A DNA stretch of 64,000 bases, taken from the NCBI RefSeq assembly GCF_900090245.1, contig NZ_FMDN01000023.1, forward strand, positions 29,706 through 93,705. The letters are read 5' to 3'. Under the pieces are notes generated by a model. It did not search any database. It was not told where the DNA came from and saw nothing but the letters and a program-made list of their open reading frames with translations. Shown here piece after piece: positions 26,641 through 36,351 of the stretch (position 1 is its first letter; each line of letters starts with the position of its first letter). Made by a program: the position numbers and the translations under genes. The stretch comes from Micromonospora halophytica. Its GTDB lineage: Bacteria; Actinomycetota; Actinomycetes; Mycobacteriales; Micromonosporaceae.

Positions 26641-29016
26641 CTAGGCTGGCCATCCTTCGCTGTCGTAGAGCGGCATGGTGACCGGGTCGGGCGAGTCCAG
26701 CTCGCACAGGAGCAAGGCCGGTCCGACCTCGCCCTTGTAGAGGCTGTCGGGCCGTAGCGAGGTTTCGAGCGCTTTGCTCTCTGCGGACCGGGCCAGCAGC
26801 TTGGCGCGGGCGAGCCACACCGGCTCGGCGGTGTTGGCGTGGTGGCGCAGCAGGGCGTAGGCGCGCCCGGCGAGGCCGCAGCAGAGCTCGCCGGGCGCGT
26901 CGAGGGGGCCTTCGTAGGCCGCCCAAGCGGCGCCTTGGGCCAGCTGCGCGAAGTGTGGCTCGCCGGTGAGGGCGTGCGCGAGCCACCACAGGGGCAGGTG
27001 ACCGGCTGCGCCGTTGCACTAGCTGGCGCCCATGAGGGTGTCGGTGCGTGGGCTGCTGCTGTCGAAGGGCCACAGCAGGCCGCGGCCGGCCGGCTGGGCG
27101 AGGGAGGCGAGCTGGTCGAGGCGGTCGGCGATGCCTTCCGGGGCGGGGGACTTCGACGCCTGTGCCCAGCGGAGCACGGCGAAAAGGTAACCGGACCAGC
27201 CGTGGGCGGCTCCGTGGACCCAACGGCGAGGTCCCTCGCCGATGGGGTCGGCATCGGCGAGGTCGGACCAGACCGAGTCGCGAAGCGTTGTCCCGAGCGC
27301 AAGCAGGGCCGGGTGTCGCGAGCTTCCCGAGCAGGCTTCGAGCAGCATGGCGCAACCCAGGAGCAGACCCGACCGTCCGAAAGCGACATCCAGCTCGGGG
27401 CTGGGTGCGCTGGCGGTCCGCAGGAACGCCTCGATCGCCTTGTCCCGTGCGGGGTGGTCGCCTCGCGTTTCGGCGATCAGCGCCTGAACCCAGTGGACGC
27501 CGCTGATGTGATGGTAGAAGGAGTTGTCGCCCACGACCTCGCGGGTGATGCCGAGCTCGCGGTTGACAAATGCCCCCTCGGCCGCCGACCTGTGTTCGGC
27601 CTGCTGCGCCCACAGGTCGGCCTGGGCGAGCAGCTGCCGGTCGCCGCGGCTTCGCGCGATGCGCAGCAGCGCGTAGGCGAGCCCGGCACCGCCGTTCATG
27701 GCGGAGGAGGTCGGCGGGGCCAGCCCGCCGTCGAAGAGCGGCCCCGGCGCGGCGAGGCGGGCGAGAACCTTGTCGAGCAGTCCCTTTGTCCGCGACGGCG
27801 GAGCCGTGCGTGGCGCGGCGCGGTCCGATGCCGCTGCGGTGCGCAGGGACTCCAGCAGGTGCGCCAGCGACGGGTAGCGGCGGTCCGGGTCCTTGTCGAG
27901 CGCCCGCCGCAGGGCCTCTTCGGTTGCGGGAAGCTTCGGCCCGACATGGGCGTCGAAGGGCAGTACGGGCTCGTCGCGCAGCTGGCGCAGCATGTGTTCG
28001 GCGTGCAGCGAGAAGGTGTGCGTATGCGCGCCGGTAAGCAGGTGGTAGATGAGCGCCGCGACTGAGTACTGCTCGCCCGCCTGCGTCAGCGAGGTGACGC
28101 TCTGGCCGTCCAAGCGAGCCTGGGCGCCTTCCGGGTCGAGGAAGAAGTCGACACCGCCTCGCCTGACACAGCCTCCGTTCGCAGCGGAGCTGATCCTGAC
28201 GGCGAGCCCGAAGTCCAGCAGGACCACGCGGCCCTGCCCGTCGACGAGGACGTTGCGCGGGTGCACGTCGCCGTGGAGCACATCTTGCGTGTGCAGGTGG
28301 GAGAAGGCGGCGACGACACCGTCGGCCAGGCTCAGCAGCACTGCGACGCCCTCCGGACCGCCGAGCCTGCGTGCCTCGGCCGCGGCGTCGTGGGAGTCGA
28401 CGCCCGCGATCCATGACTGGACGAGGAACGAGCGTCCGGCGTGCTCGCCCGCGTCGACGAGGTGGGGGTTGTGGCGCCCGTCGAGGCTGCGCAGTGTCGC
28501 AGCTTCGCGGTGAAGCAAAGGCGCGATGTCGGCCTGGGCGCCTTCACGCACGATCTTCAGTGCGGCCGTCGTGCCGTCGGCGAGCCGGAGGCGGTACACC
28601 TCGGTGTCCAAAAGAACGTGAACCGGCTCGACTACCTGCCCGCCCGCGACGGGCCGGCCCGGCGCGAGCGACGCCTCGACTCGGGCGGCGAGCGCCGAGT
28701 CGGCGGGCAGCAGCACACCGTCGCGGATGAAGCCGGCCAGAACAGGCAGGACGTCGGTCAGCGTCTGCCGCGGATCGGTGCCGGAGGCGGCGCTGAAGGC
28801 GATGACGGCGTCGACGATGGTCGTCGGCTCGCGGAACCGGTCGAGGAACGCGGCGGTGTCGCTGTCGACGAGACTGGTGGTGGCGCGTGACAGCGGCCGG
28901 GTGACACAGTGGTCGCCCGGCTGGTGGTCGATCTGCTCTCGCAGGCCGCAGGCGATCTCGGCCGCGGGCACCACCATCACGTCGTCCGGTAGGACCAACG
29001 GCCCGAACGCGGTCAT
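26641..29016 (-). pseudogene. Protein kinase-LanC-like protein, interrupted by an in-frame TAG
   Basis: 791 codons in one frame apart from a single amber codon at 27019-27021 (codon 666). Residues 1-125 are uncharacterised. The kinase domain has the ATP-binding Lys154 (AALKIV), catalytic loop HGDVHPRN (248-255) and DFG (268-270). From about 460 the alpha/alpha LanC-like barrel appears, with WVHGAAHGWSGYL. The TAG stands exactly where family members have Trp in the zinc motif (S)WCNGAAG; Cys667 and Cys712-Cys713 (LCCGLAG) would supply zinc ligands after it. The downstream frame stays open to TAG at 26641 with intact family motifs. Kinase-LanC proteins dehydrate and cyclise RiPP precursors. A nonsense mutation or sequence error is most likely; the start follows GGGAG. 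Confidence 0.8.
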
Positions 29017-29038
29017 GCTGTCTCCCTGGAGGTTCGGG

Positions 29039-30157
29039 TCACGGCAGAGCTTCGCGCCACGTCGAGCCTGTCGGCGCCCAGGTGTCGGTGTCGACTCCGG
29101 CCATCTGCAGCCGCTGGAGGGCGAACTGCCAGGGCTCGTCGGTTCGGCCGGCCGCGGCGGCAAGGTAGTCGGCGAGGTGCTGGGTCACCCACATGCGCCA
29201 GCTGGTTCTGAGCCGCGCGTCGGGTGGCGGGTCCGCGCCCCAGGACAGCAGCCCGTCGAGGGTGACGGCGGAGGTGAATGGCACGCCGTGCGCGGGCATG
29301 CCGGCGATCTCTTGCGCCAGTAGTGATGCGCCCTGCCGGAGATCGTCGAGACGGTCGAAGTAGACGACGAGCTTGTCGGGCCGGCAGAGCCCGCAGACGT
29401 CCCGGGCGACTTTGAAGGCGATGACGCCTCGCGAAGCGGCCAGGGTGCCGGAGACCGCTGCCACCGCCGCGGGTACGGCGTCGAATGCGGGGCTGACGTA
29501 GAGCTTGTACGCCACGTCGTCGTGGGGCTTGTGCCGCAGCGACGCGCGTGTCCAGAGTCGCCAGGGCGATCGCGGCTGGCTCCAAGCCGGCCTTTGCGCC
29601 CAGCCGGGGCCGGCGACGTCGCCGACGAACTTCTCCGTAGCCCGCTCGTCGGGCACCCGGCGGCGCAACGCGGGCGAGTATGGAATTCGGCCGTAGGAGT
29701 AGAGCCGGGGCGCCAACGCTTCCGCGGACAGTCCTTCGAGCGTCTGCCCGTAACGCAGCGCTTCCATTGACAGCTCGGCGATCCGGCCCTGACCCGCGCT
29801 GGAGCCCACCGGTGACAGCACGTCCGCGGCTGCGGCTCCGGACACGAAACCTCTGCCGGTCAGCACTTCGACGACGCCGTCGGCGACAAGGCGGGCCAGG
29901 ACACCTTCGGCGTCGCCGCCCAGCTTGTGGCGGGCGAAGGCGGGTAGGGCGCCCGGCTCCTTGAGCGTCAGGAACAGCAGCGCGACGTCGGTCGAACACG
30001 AACGTGCGTCAAGCTCCGAACCAGGTTGCGGCCGGAGGACTCCGTAGAGGTCGGCGTCCTCGCCGAGAAGCCGGCGGTCGGCTTGCGTCAGCCGGTCGGC
30101 CGGCACCAGGTCGTAACGAGGGTTGGCCCGGAACGTGGACCGGCCCGCGAGGCTCAC
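29039..30157 (-). CDS. HopA1-like family protein of a RiPP-type locus
   Basis: 372 residues. The C-terminal half (KLYVSPAFDAVPAAVAAV, then FKVARDVCGLCRPDKLVVYF and PAHGVPFTSA) resembles the T3SS effector HopA1-like proteins that accompany LanC-type enzymes in actinobacteria; similarity is by pattern and not proven. HopA1-like proteins in lanthipeptide clusters are thought to help eliminate phosphate during dehydration. Its GTG start overlaps the stop of the Cys-rich small gene by four bases, and the kinase-LanC gene follows 22 bases later, so the three form one operon. Confidence 0.6.
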   Translation of the reverse strand: MSLAGRSTFRANPRYDLVPADRLTQADRRLLGEDADLYGVLRPQPGSELDARSCSTDVALLFLTLKEPGALPAFARHKLGGDAEGVLARLVADGVVEVLTGRGFVSGAAAADVLSPVGSSAGQGRIAELSMEALRYGQTLEGLSAEALAPRLYSYGRIPYSPALRRRVPDERATEKFVGDVAGPGWAQRPAWSQPRSPWRLWTRASLRHKPHDDVAYKLYVSPAFDAVPAAVAAVSGTLAASRGVIAFKVARDVCGLCRPDKLVVYFDRLDDLRQGASLLAQEIAGMPAHGVPFTSAVTLDGLLSWGADPPPDARLRTSWRMWVTQHLADYLAAAAGRTDEPWQFALQRLQMAGVDTDTWAPTGSTWREALP

Positions 30158-30507
30158 TGCCCGTCGCCCGGTTCCCGCCGGTCACGCAGCGCCTGCTCCG
30201 CCACGCCGATGTCACTGAGCTGCGCCTGCAGCTGCTTCTTCGTCATCTCGGCGACCAGGTCGATCTCGGCCAGGCGGTTCTCCAGCTGTTTGCGCAACAG
30301 CGGCAGGAGCTCGGGTTCCACCAGGCCGCCGGCCAGAAGCTTGTACTCAGGCCGCACCGAGCAGTTGCACCAGTCGATATTGGTGAGGCTGCAGGTGCAG
30401 ACGTAGGTGCCGACCTGGTGCTCCACCGGCTGGTCGTCGAGCTCGACGAGGGAGCCCTCGACGCCGCATGGCAGCTGTACCCGCAGCTTCTTGGCCCGGA
30501 AAGCCAT
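30154..30507 (-). CDS. Cys-rich small protein, candidate RiPP precursor or partner
   Basis: 117 residues. The basic start (MAFRAKKLRVQLPCG) leads to an acidic stretch and then a short segment TYVCTCSLTNIDWCNCS (about residues 34-50) holding four Cys among Ser and Thr, as in lanthipeptide cores. A 60-residue helical tail rich in Leu, Glu and Lys follows, which is unusual for a precursor since cores are normally C-terminal. It is first in the operon with HopA1-like and kinase-LanC genes. The start is ATG 30507 with GGAGGG three bases before ATG-ATG. It could instead be a metal-binding accessory protein. Confidence 0.6.
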   Translation of the reverse strand: MAFRAKKLRVQLPCGVEGSLVELDDQPVEHQVGTYVCTCSLTNIDWCNCSVRPEYKLLAGGLVEPELLPLLRKQLENRLAEIDLVAEMTKKQLQAQLSDIGVAEQALRDRREPGDGQ

Positions 30508-30874
30508 CATCCCTCCAAGGTGCGGCCGATGACGCGGCCCGACCAGGAGAAATCTACCGTAAAGCCGCAAATTGCTCCGGTGCATCTGTGCAAAGGAGTG
30601 CGTGCCGGGCGCTCGGGCACCGCAGAGAGGTGCGACTCGTGTCGGGTGGGTGACTGTGCGCCAGGGGTTCATCGACGCTGTTGATCACACTCCAGTACGG
30701 TTCGTGTTCGCGAAAAGCCGAACGACGTTCAACGGGGGAACATCAGCGGCTTCTACGTAGATCCGGCTGGCCTAATGGGCTGTACAACGTGTTCGCCAGC
30801 CCGCACAAGCTGGCGTACGACCGGATGACGCGGGGCCTGCAGCGGCTGGAGACGGTCACCCGGAGCTCCGCCAC
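30508..30874. other. Intergenic region, no gene seen
   Basis: About 370 bases between the start of the RiPP-like operon (reading left) and the end of the small membrane gene. Composition is somewhat lower in GC than its neighbours and codon bias is absent in all frames. It should contain the promoter of the RiPP-like operon, but no convincing -10/-35 pair or terminator was identified. Confidence 0.5.
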
Positions 30875-31156
30875 TCAGTCCCCTCCACCGCCCCCACCGC
30901 TGTTGGCCGCATCACCCAGGATGCTGTTCTCGGCGATGGCGGCGGAGTGCCGGTCCGGCACACCGCGGCCTCTCTCGAAGATGTCCCGGTTCGGCCGAGG
31001 GGAACTACTGCGTATCGACCGTGCCGCCCGCGACGCCTCCCGACGAAGCTCTTCCTTCGTGCGCGGCCTTGCTCGCCGGACGCGCCGGAGCCACACCACC
31101 GCAGCCAGCGCGGCAACGGCTGCGGCGGCGGTGACAACCCACCCGTACCCTGGCAT
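30875..31156 (-). CDS. Single-TM small protein
   Basis: 93 residues beginning at ATG 31156. One hydrophobic helix (about residues 5-24: WVVTAAAAVAALAAVVWL) is followed by a strongly basic region and a polar, Gly-ending tail. The tail NRDIFERGRGVPDRHSAAIA looks ordered and conserved-like. No family recognised and no strong ribosome binding site, so the call rests on codon bias and the sharp membrane-anchor pattern. It stands alone. Confidence 0.5.
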   Translation of the reverse strand: MPGYGWVVTAAAAVAALAAVVWLRRVRRARPRTKEELRREASRAARSIRSSSPRPNRDIFERGRGVPDRHSAAIAENSILGDAANSGGGGGGD

Positions 31157-31342
31157 GACCCGACAGTAGGGCCTCATCGCCACCTCTGGACAGGCGTGTC
31201 CTGCCCCGACAGCGGGCCGGGCTCACCGTCCGTTCAGGTGTCACACCCCTCATCTGCGCCCCAGGTCATCGTGGCGAAGACCCACCACAGGCGCGGAGCT
31301 TCTCGACGACGAAGGTGCCGGACTGCTCCCTGCGTGCGGCGG

Positions 31343-34300
31343 TCAGCTCATGTCCACGCCGTACGCCTCCTCGCGTACGTCGGCGTCCGGGTGCCGGCGC
31401 AGCCCGATCAGCAGATCCCGCCACGGTTCTTTCCACCCGAAACCGGCCCCGTGCCGGACCAGCGCCACCGCGAACAGCCCGCCTGCGAGGTCGCCGCGCC
31501 CCGCCAGTTGCGCGACGGTGCCGGTGAGGACTCCCGGGTCGGGCCACTCGCCGAGGCCGCGCAGGCGGGCGCCGACGCGTTCGGCCGTGCGGATCGCGAG
31601 GACGGGCCGATCCGCACACAGTCCGGCGATCTCGTCCAGGTTGTCCAGCCGGCCGAGGTCGACCAGCAGGCCCGTGGCCGTGCCGGCGAAGGCAGGATGA
31701 CCGGCGAGCCAGCGCGCCGACTCGACCAGGGCACTCCGGTCGGCATGGGCCGGCCGGCTCCTGGACCGGACGATCGCGCCGTGTGCGAGGAGTGCGATGC
31801 GGCGTCGGGCCGGGCGGTCCGCGGTGGGGTCGCCAGGATGGTCGTCGTCCGCATCGCGGTCCACGAGTCGGGCCAGCGCGACGCCGAGTACCGCGTCGCC
31901 GCCGGCCTTCAGCAGGTTGGCGACCTGCAGGTGCACGAGCGTCTCGTTGAGGTCGGTGAGTCGGTCCACGACCAGTTCGGTGATCGTGGTGAGCCACGGC
32001 GACCATTCCCCGAGCTGACCGAACGCGGCACGCCGGACCTCCCGGTCGGCGGCGCGACAAGCCTCGACGATGAGCGCGGCGTAGCGCGGGCGGTGCCGGT
32101 CCGAGATCGAGTACGGGTACCCGTTCAGGACCGCGCGCCGCTCCTCCCGGCTGCCGTCGACCGCGGTCCGCAGGATGGTCCAACTCGCCTCGGTCTGCAG
32201 CCGCTGCCGGGCGGCGGAGACGATCGCCGCGCGCACGTCGCGGTGCGCGTCCGAGCTCGCGTACGCGTCGAGCAGCGTCGCCATGATCTGCGGCGGCCCG
32301 TAGCGTGCCAGCAGCCGGGCCGCTTCCTTCCGACTCGTGATCTTCGCGGGACCGGTCACCACCCGGCCGAGTACATCGGTCAGCCGGGACGGCGCGACGT
32401 GCCGGACAGCCCGGCCGGCCGCGTACAGCGCGACCCGTGCCCGGTCGTCGTCAGCGTGGCGGAGCAGCACCGGCAGCGCCTCGTCCGGCCGGTCGGTCCA
32501 GACCAGCGCGCCCAATGCCGCCTCGGCGATCGCCACCTCGGGGACGTCGAGGTGGCGCAGCACCAGTTCGCGGCCCGCGCCGCCCGCGCGTGCGGCGGCC
32601 TTGACCGCCGCCGCCCGCCGCCACACTCCCTGCCCGGTGTCGGTGATGATCAACTCCTGCAGCTCCACGAAACGGGCCTGCTGGCGGGGCAGCCACCGTT
32701 CGGTGTGGAACGCCCAGGCGGGCACCCATCGCGTCCCCCGTTCCACGAACCGGCCGCGCAGGCGGCGCTCCAGCACCCGGTCGAGCAGGTCGGTGCGGGA
32801 GGTGCAGATCGTCGCCCACACCTCGTGGATCGTCACCGCCGTCGGGTCCGCCTTGAGCACCTCGGCGACTCGGTCCGAGCGCGTACGCGGGTCGTCGAGC
32901 CACAGCCCGATCGCCGTCCGGGCCACCGAGGGCAGCGTGCGCGGGCCGATCGCCCGACGCAGCAGGTCCTGGAGCTGCGCCAGCCGCCAGGCCCGCTTGC
33001 CGAGCGCACGGGTGAGCGCGAAGAGCGGACCGTACCGGCCGCGGGCGATACCCGCCTCGACCCAGCCGCGCAGCCGCTCGAAGACCATCGTCTCCTGCCC
33101 GCGGCGCAGCACCGTGTCGAAGCGGCGCAGCACCGGCACACTCGCTCCGGTGCTCACCAGGTCGATCGTCAGCAGTGCCCACTCGCGCAGCTGCGGCACG
33201 GCGACGTGGTGCTGCAGGACGTCGGCGGCGAGCGCGCTCAGCGCTGCTGTGGTGGCGGCGGAGGCGTCGCGGGCGTCGACCGCGTCGGTGGTCAGCTCAG
33301 TGAGCCCGGCCGCCGTGTCCGCGGTGAGCAGCGGCGCCACCCTCGCCAGCGCACCGAGCGTCGCCGCGCGTACCGGATCCTGCTCGTTGCGCAGCCGGCC
33401 GAGCCGGACGATCACCTCGGCCACCGCTCGCGGGTCACGGGAGCCTCGGGCAGCCTCCACCAACAGCACATAGCCGTGCGTCCGCTCGTCGGCGTCACCC
33501 GAGCGCAGCGCGACCTCCAGCGCCACGGACGCGTCCGGCCAGGCCAGGTACGCACTCCAGCCACGCACCTCGGCCTCCCGTTCGCGGGTCCTCGCCAGGC
33601 CCAGCACCCGGGTCGCCTCGCGGATGCGCACCGCCGCCGGCAGCACCTCCATGATCTCGGCAGCCGGAATCAGCGCTGCCGTGTCGACCTCGGCCAGGGC
33701 CCGGTCGTACAGCTCGCCCCGCCGGCTCGGTGCGACAGCGTCGAGCAGCGCCGCCAATGCCCGGCTGTCGTCACGGCAGCGGCTGGCGAGCGGTGCCAAC
33801 TCGTCGATGGGCAACGCCGCGAGGCGGCGCAGCAGGGCCGGCGGCAGCGCGGTCCGCTGCACCCAGGCGGCGCGGCCGGGGGCGGTGAGCAGGCGGACGA
33901 CGCGGCTCGCGTCGTGTGCCGCGAGCATTCCGTACGCGCTGAGCGGGCCGGGCAGCGACTCCTCGGGTGCGTACCGTTCGAGCAGGTCGAGTGCCTGAGC
34001 CGGGTCGCACCGCAGCACCGCATTGGCCGCACCGCCCCAGATCCCTGCCCGCAGCTCGGGCGGGGCCGCGGCCAGCCGCTCGCGGACCCGGTCCAGCAGC
34101 GGGCCGGAGTGCCACCGGACCAGCCGCTCGAGGTTGAGCGCGTGCTCCAGGTCGGGCAGCAGTGCTCGTACGGTGTCGGCGCCGCAGGCGGGCAGCAGCG
34201 CGGCGGCCTCCTCGTCGCCGAACTGCGCTCGGACCTGGGTTGTCAACGTGTCGGCGACAGCCGGCGCATACCGACGGCGCAGGGCGTGATAGACACGCCG

Positions 34301-34642
34301 TCGTTCCATCGCCGGCCGGTCGGTGACATCGCCCATCGGCATGCCGGCACGCAGCGCCGCGGTGAGCGCGGCACCCCTGATCGACGGCTGCGGGTCGTGC
34401 GTCGCGGCGGCGATGCCGTCGGTGTCCCGGGCCACCATCGCGGCGACCAGGGCGAGATGCCGCTGGTAGGGGCCCTGCTCGCGCAGGTCGGCGCAGACCT
34501 GGGCTCGGTCGGGCGCGCTGCGCGCCCATTCCGCGAGGCGGTTCATCCGCTTGCGGTACGGCAGGGGATCGAGCGACGTCAGCAGGGTACGGGTGGCGGC
34601 GAGCACGGCGACCATTGTGCCGGCGAGCGCACCGGACGACAT
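31343..34642 (-). CDS. Large HEAT-repeat-like protein
   Basis: 1,099 residues with no signal peptide or catalytic motif. It is almost wholly alpha-helical, with recurring pairs of Ala/Leu/Arg-rich helices and segments such as AAIVSAARQRL, EVRRAAFGQLGEWSP and PDADVREEAYGV, as in HEAT/armadillo solenoids. Such proteins serve as scaffolds. ATG 34642 is the first start. It is convergent with nothing and followed by a silent spacer. The partner is unknown; no neighbouring gene suggests one. Confidence 0.75.
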   Translation of the reverse strand: MSSGALAGTMVAVLAATRTLLTSLDPLPYRKRMNRLAEWARSAPDRAQVCADLREQGPYQRHLALVAAMVARDTDGIAAATHDPQPSIRGAALTAALRAGMPMGDVTDRPAMERRRVYHALRRRYAPAVADTLTTQVRAQFGDEEAAALLPACGADTVRALLPDLEHALNLERLVRWHSGPLLDRVRERLAAAPPELRAGIWGGAANAVLRCDPAQALDLLERYAPEESLPGPLSAYGMLAAHDASRVVRLLTAPGRAAWVQRTALPPALLRRLAALPIDELAPLASRCRDDSRALAALLDAVAPSRRGELYDRALAEVDTAALIPAAEIMEVLPAAVRIREATRVLGLARTREREAEVRGWSAYLAWPDASVALEVALRSGDADERTHGYVLLVEAARGSRDPRAVAEVIVRLGRLRNEQDPVRAATLGALARVAPLLTADTAAGLTELTTDAVDARDASAATTAALSALAADVLQHHVAVPQLREWALLTIDLVSTGASVPVLRRFDTVLRRGQETMVFERLRGWVEAGIARGRYGPLFALTRALGKRAWRLAQLQDLLRRAIGPRTLPSVARTAIGLWLDDPRTRSDRVAEVLKADPTAVTIHEVWATICTSRTDLLDRVLERRLRGRFVERGTRWVPAWAFHTERWLPRQQARFVELQELIITDTGQGVWRRAAAVKAAARAGGAGRELVLRHLDVPEVAIAEAALGALVWTDRPDEALPVLLRHADDDRARVALYAAGRAVRHVAPSRLTDVLGRVVTGPAKITSRKEAARLLARYGPPQIMATLLDAYASSDAHRDVRAAIVSAARQRLQTEASWTILRTAVDGSREERRAVLNGYPYSISDRHRPRYAALIVEACRAADREVRRAAFGQLGEWSPWLTTITELVVDRLTDLNETLVHLQVANLLKAGGDAVLGVALARLVDRDADDDHPGDPTADRPARRRIALLAHGAIVRSRSRPAHADRSALVESARWLAGHPAFAGTATGLLVDLGRLDNLDEIAGLCADRPVLAIRTAERVGARLRGLGEWPDPGVLTGTVAQLAGRGDLAGGLFAVALVRHGAGFGWKEPWRDLLIGLRRHPDADVREEAYGVDMS

Positions 34643-34730
34643 CGACCGTCGCCTCGCTTGGCCCGGGGCGGCTCACGGGGCCGCGCGGCGGCACGGTCTT
34701 GAAGCTGTCGGGAGGTCCGGGCGCGGCCGG

Positions 34731-35876
34731 TCAGCGACTCCGGCGGGCGTTGAGCCGGGCGGCCTGACGCGTCAGGTGATCACGCTCGGCGAGGTTGGGA
34801 GCCTTGTGGGCCGCCTCGACGTACAGCCGTGCCGCCGTGGCCGGGTTGCCGTCGCGTTCGTGGAGGTACGCCGCTACCGCAGTGTGGCGGGGCAGCGAGT
34901 CGTCGAGCGCCGCGAGCGCTGCCAGCCCGGCGCGCGGTCCGTCGGCCTCGCCGACTGCCACCGCGCGGTTGAGCCGGACGACCGGGCTGTCGGTCAGGCA
35001 CGCGAGTTCGTCGTACCACTCGACGATCTGCACCCAGTCCGTCTCCTCTGCGGTGGGCGCGTCGGCGTGCAGTGCCGCGATGGCGGCCTGAGCCTGGAAC
35101 TCGCCCAGCCGGTCGCGGGCGAGGGCCGCTTGCAGGATCTCGACGCCCTCGGCGATCGACGTGGTGTCCCATCGGCTGCGATCCTGCTCGGCCAGCGGCA
35201 CCAGGCTGCCGTCGGGCGCGGTCCGGGTGGCACGCCGGGCGTGGTGCAGCAGCATGAGGGCGAGCAGCCCTGCCACCTCGGGGTGGTCGATCACTGCCGT
35301 GAGCTGTCGGGTGAGCCGGATGGCCTCGGCGGCGAGGTCGACGTCGCCGGAGTAGCCCTCGTTGAAGACCAGGTAGAGCACGCGCAGCACGGTGGCGACG
35401 TCGCCGGGCTGGTCGAAGCGCACGCGGGAGACGGTGCGCTTTGCCCGGCTGATGCGCTGCGCCATGGTCGCCTCGGGTACCAGATAGGCCTGGGCGATCT
35501 GGCGGGTGGTCAGCCCGCCGACGGCGCGCAGCGTGAGCGCGACCGCGGACGACGGCGTCAGCGACGGGTGGGCGCACAGGAAGTAGAGCCGGAGCGTGTC
35601 GTCGACGGCGGGTCTGGGCCCGGGCTCCGGCTCCTCGTCGACGAGCACTTCACGCCGGCGGCGGGCAGCGTCCGCCCGGGTCGTGTCGAGGAACTTGCGC
35701 CAGGCCACGGTGACCAGCCAGCCCTTCGCATCCCGCGGCGGGTCGGCCGGCCAGACGCGGAGTGCCTCGACCAACGCGTCCTGCACGGCGTCCTCAGCCG
35801 CCTCGAAGTCGGCTCCGCGGCGGCCGAGGATGCCGAGCACGGTCGGCGTGAGGCTCCGGATCAGGGCCTCGTCCAT
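34731..35876 (-). CDS. ECF sigma factor with TPR-like C-terminal domain (ECF42 type)
   Basis: 381 residues. Sigma region 2 is FEAAEDAVQDALVEALRVWP and region 4 is GLTTRQIAQAYLVPEATMAQ, after which a long C-terminal DUF6596/TPR-like domain extends for about 200 residues (LYLVFNEGYSGD, LNRAVAVGEADGP). This layout defines ECF42-type sigma factors, which lack an anti-sigma factor and are found next to DGPF/YCII proteins, as here: the YCII gene lies upstream by four bases. The operon is thought to regulate itself; the signal is unknown. Confidence 0.92.
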   Translation of the reverse strand: MDEALIRSLTPTVLGILGRRGADFEAAEDAVQDALVEALRVWPADPPRDAKGWLVTVAWRKFLDTTRADAARRRREVLVDEEPEPGPRPAVDDTLRLYFLCAHPSLTPSSAVALTLRAVGGLTTRQIAQAYLVPEATMAQRISRAKRTVSRVRFDQPGDVATVLRVLYLVFNEGYSGDVDLAAEAIRLTRQLTAVIDHPEVAGLLALMLLHHARRATRTAPDGSLVPLAEQDRSRWDTTSIAEGVEILQAALARDRLGEFQAQAAIAALHADAPTAEETDWVQIVEWYDELACLTDSPVVRLNRAVAVGEADGPRAGLAALAALDDSLPRHTAVAAYLHERDGNPATAARLYVEAAHKAPNLAERDHLTRQAARLNARRSR

Positions 35877-35880
35877 CAGG

Positions 35881-36288
35881 TCACTCCGTGATGGTGGGCG
35901 GCGCGGTCAGGAAGGGGCGTACCTCGAGCCACTCGTGCAGCGGCTTCCCGCCCGCCCCCGGGGCGGCCGACAGCTCCCCGGCCAGCTCGAGTGCGCGCTC
36001 GTAGCTGTCGACGTCGATCACCATCCAGCCGGCGATGAGGTCCTTGGTCTCGGCGAACGGGCCGTCGGTGACCGGTGGGCGCCCCTCGCCGTCGTACCGG
36101 ACGAACGTCCCCTCGGGGGCGAGCGCCTGACCGTCGACGAACTCGCCGGTCCCTTCGAGCCGGGTCGCGAAGTCGTGCATGTACTGCATGTGCGCCGAGA
36201 TCTCCTCCGGCGTCCACCGGTCCATGGGCACGTCGTTGACCGGAGCCGGACCGCCACGGTAGTGCTTGAGCAGCAAGTACTTGGCCAT
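35881..36288 (-). CDS. YCII-related (DGPF) protein
   Basis: 135 residues: KYLLLKHYRGG at the start, PVTDGPFAETKDLIAGWMVI in the middle and ALELAGELSAAPG. This is the YCII/DGPF family, whose fold resembles ferredoxin-like muconolactone isomerase; the DGPF signature is present as DGPFAETK. It precedes the ECF42 sigma gene by four bases and is its usual partner. ATG 36288 follows GAGGAG. Function in the sigma pathway is inferred from the conserved pairing. Confidence 0.9.
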   Translation of the reverse strand: MAKYLLLKHYRGGPAPVNDVPMDRWTPEEISAHMQYMHDFATRLEGTGEFVDGQALAPEGTFVRYDGEGRPPVTDGPFAETKDLIAGWMVIDVDSYERALELAGELSAAPGAGGKPLHEWLEVRPFLTAPPTITE

Positions 36289-36351
36289 TGTGCTTCTCCT
36301 CGATGCTGGTGCGACCCATTCTGGTCACGTTCACCCCGGGGACGGAGCCGG

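Noticed and set aside
27019..27021. TAG as pyrrolysine or programmed read-through
   Set aside because: No pyl genes or read-through context are visible and a one-base change from the conserved TGG codon is simpler.
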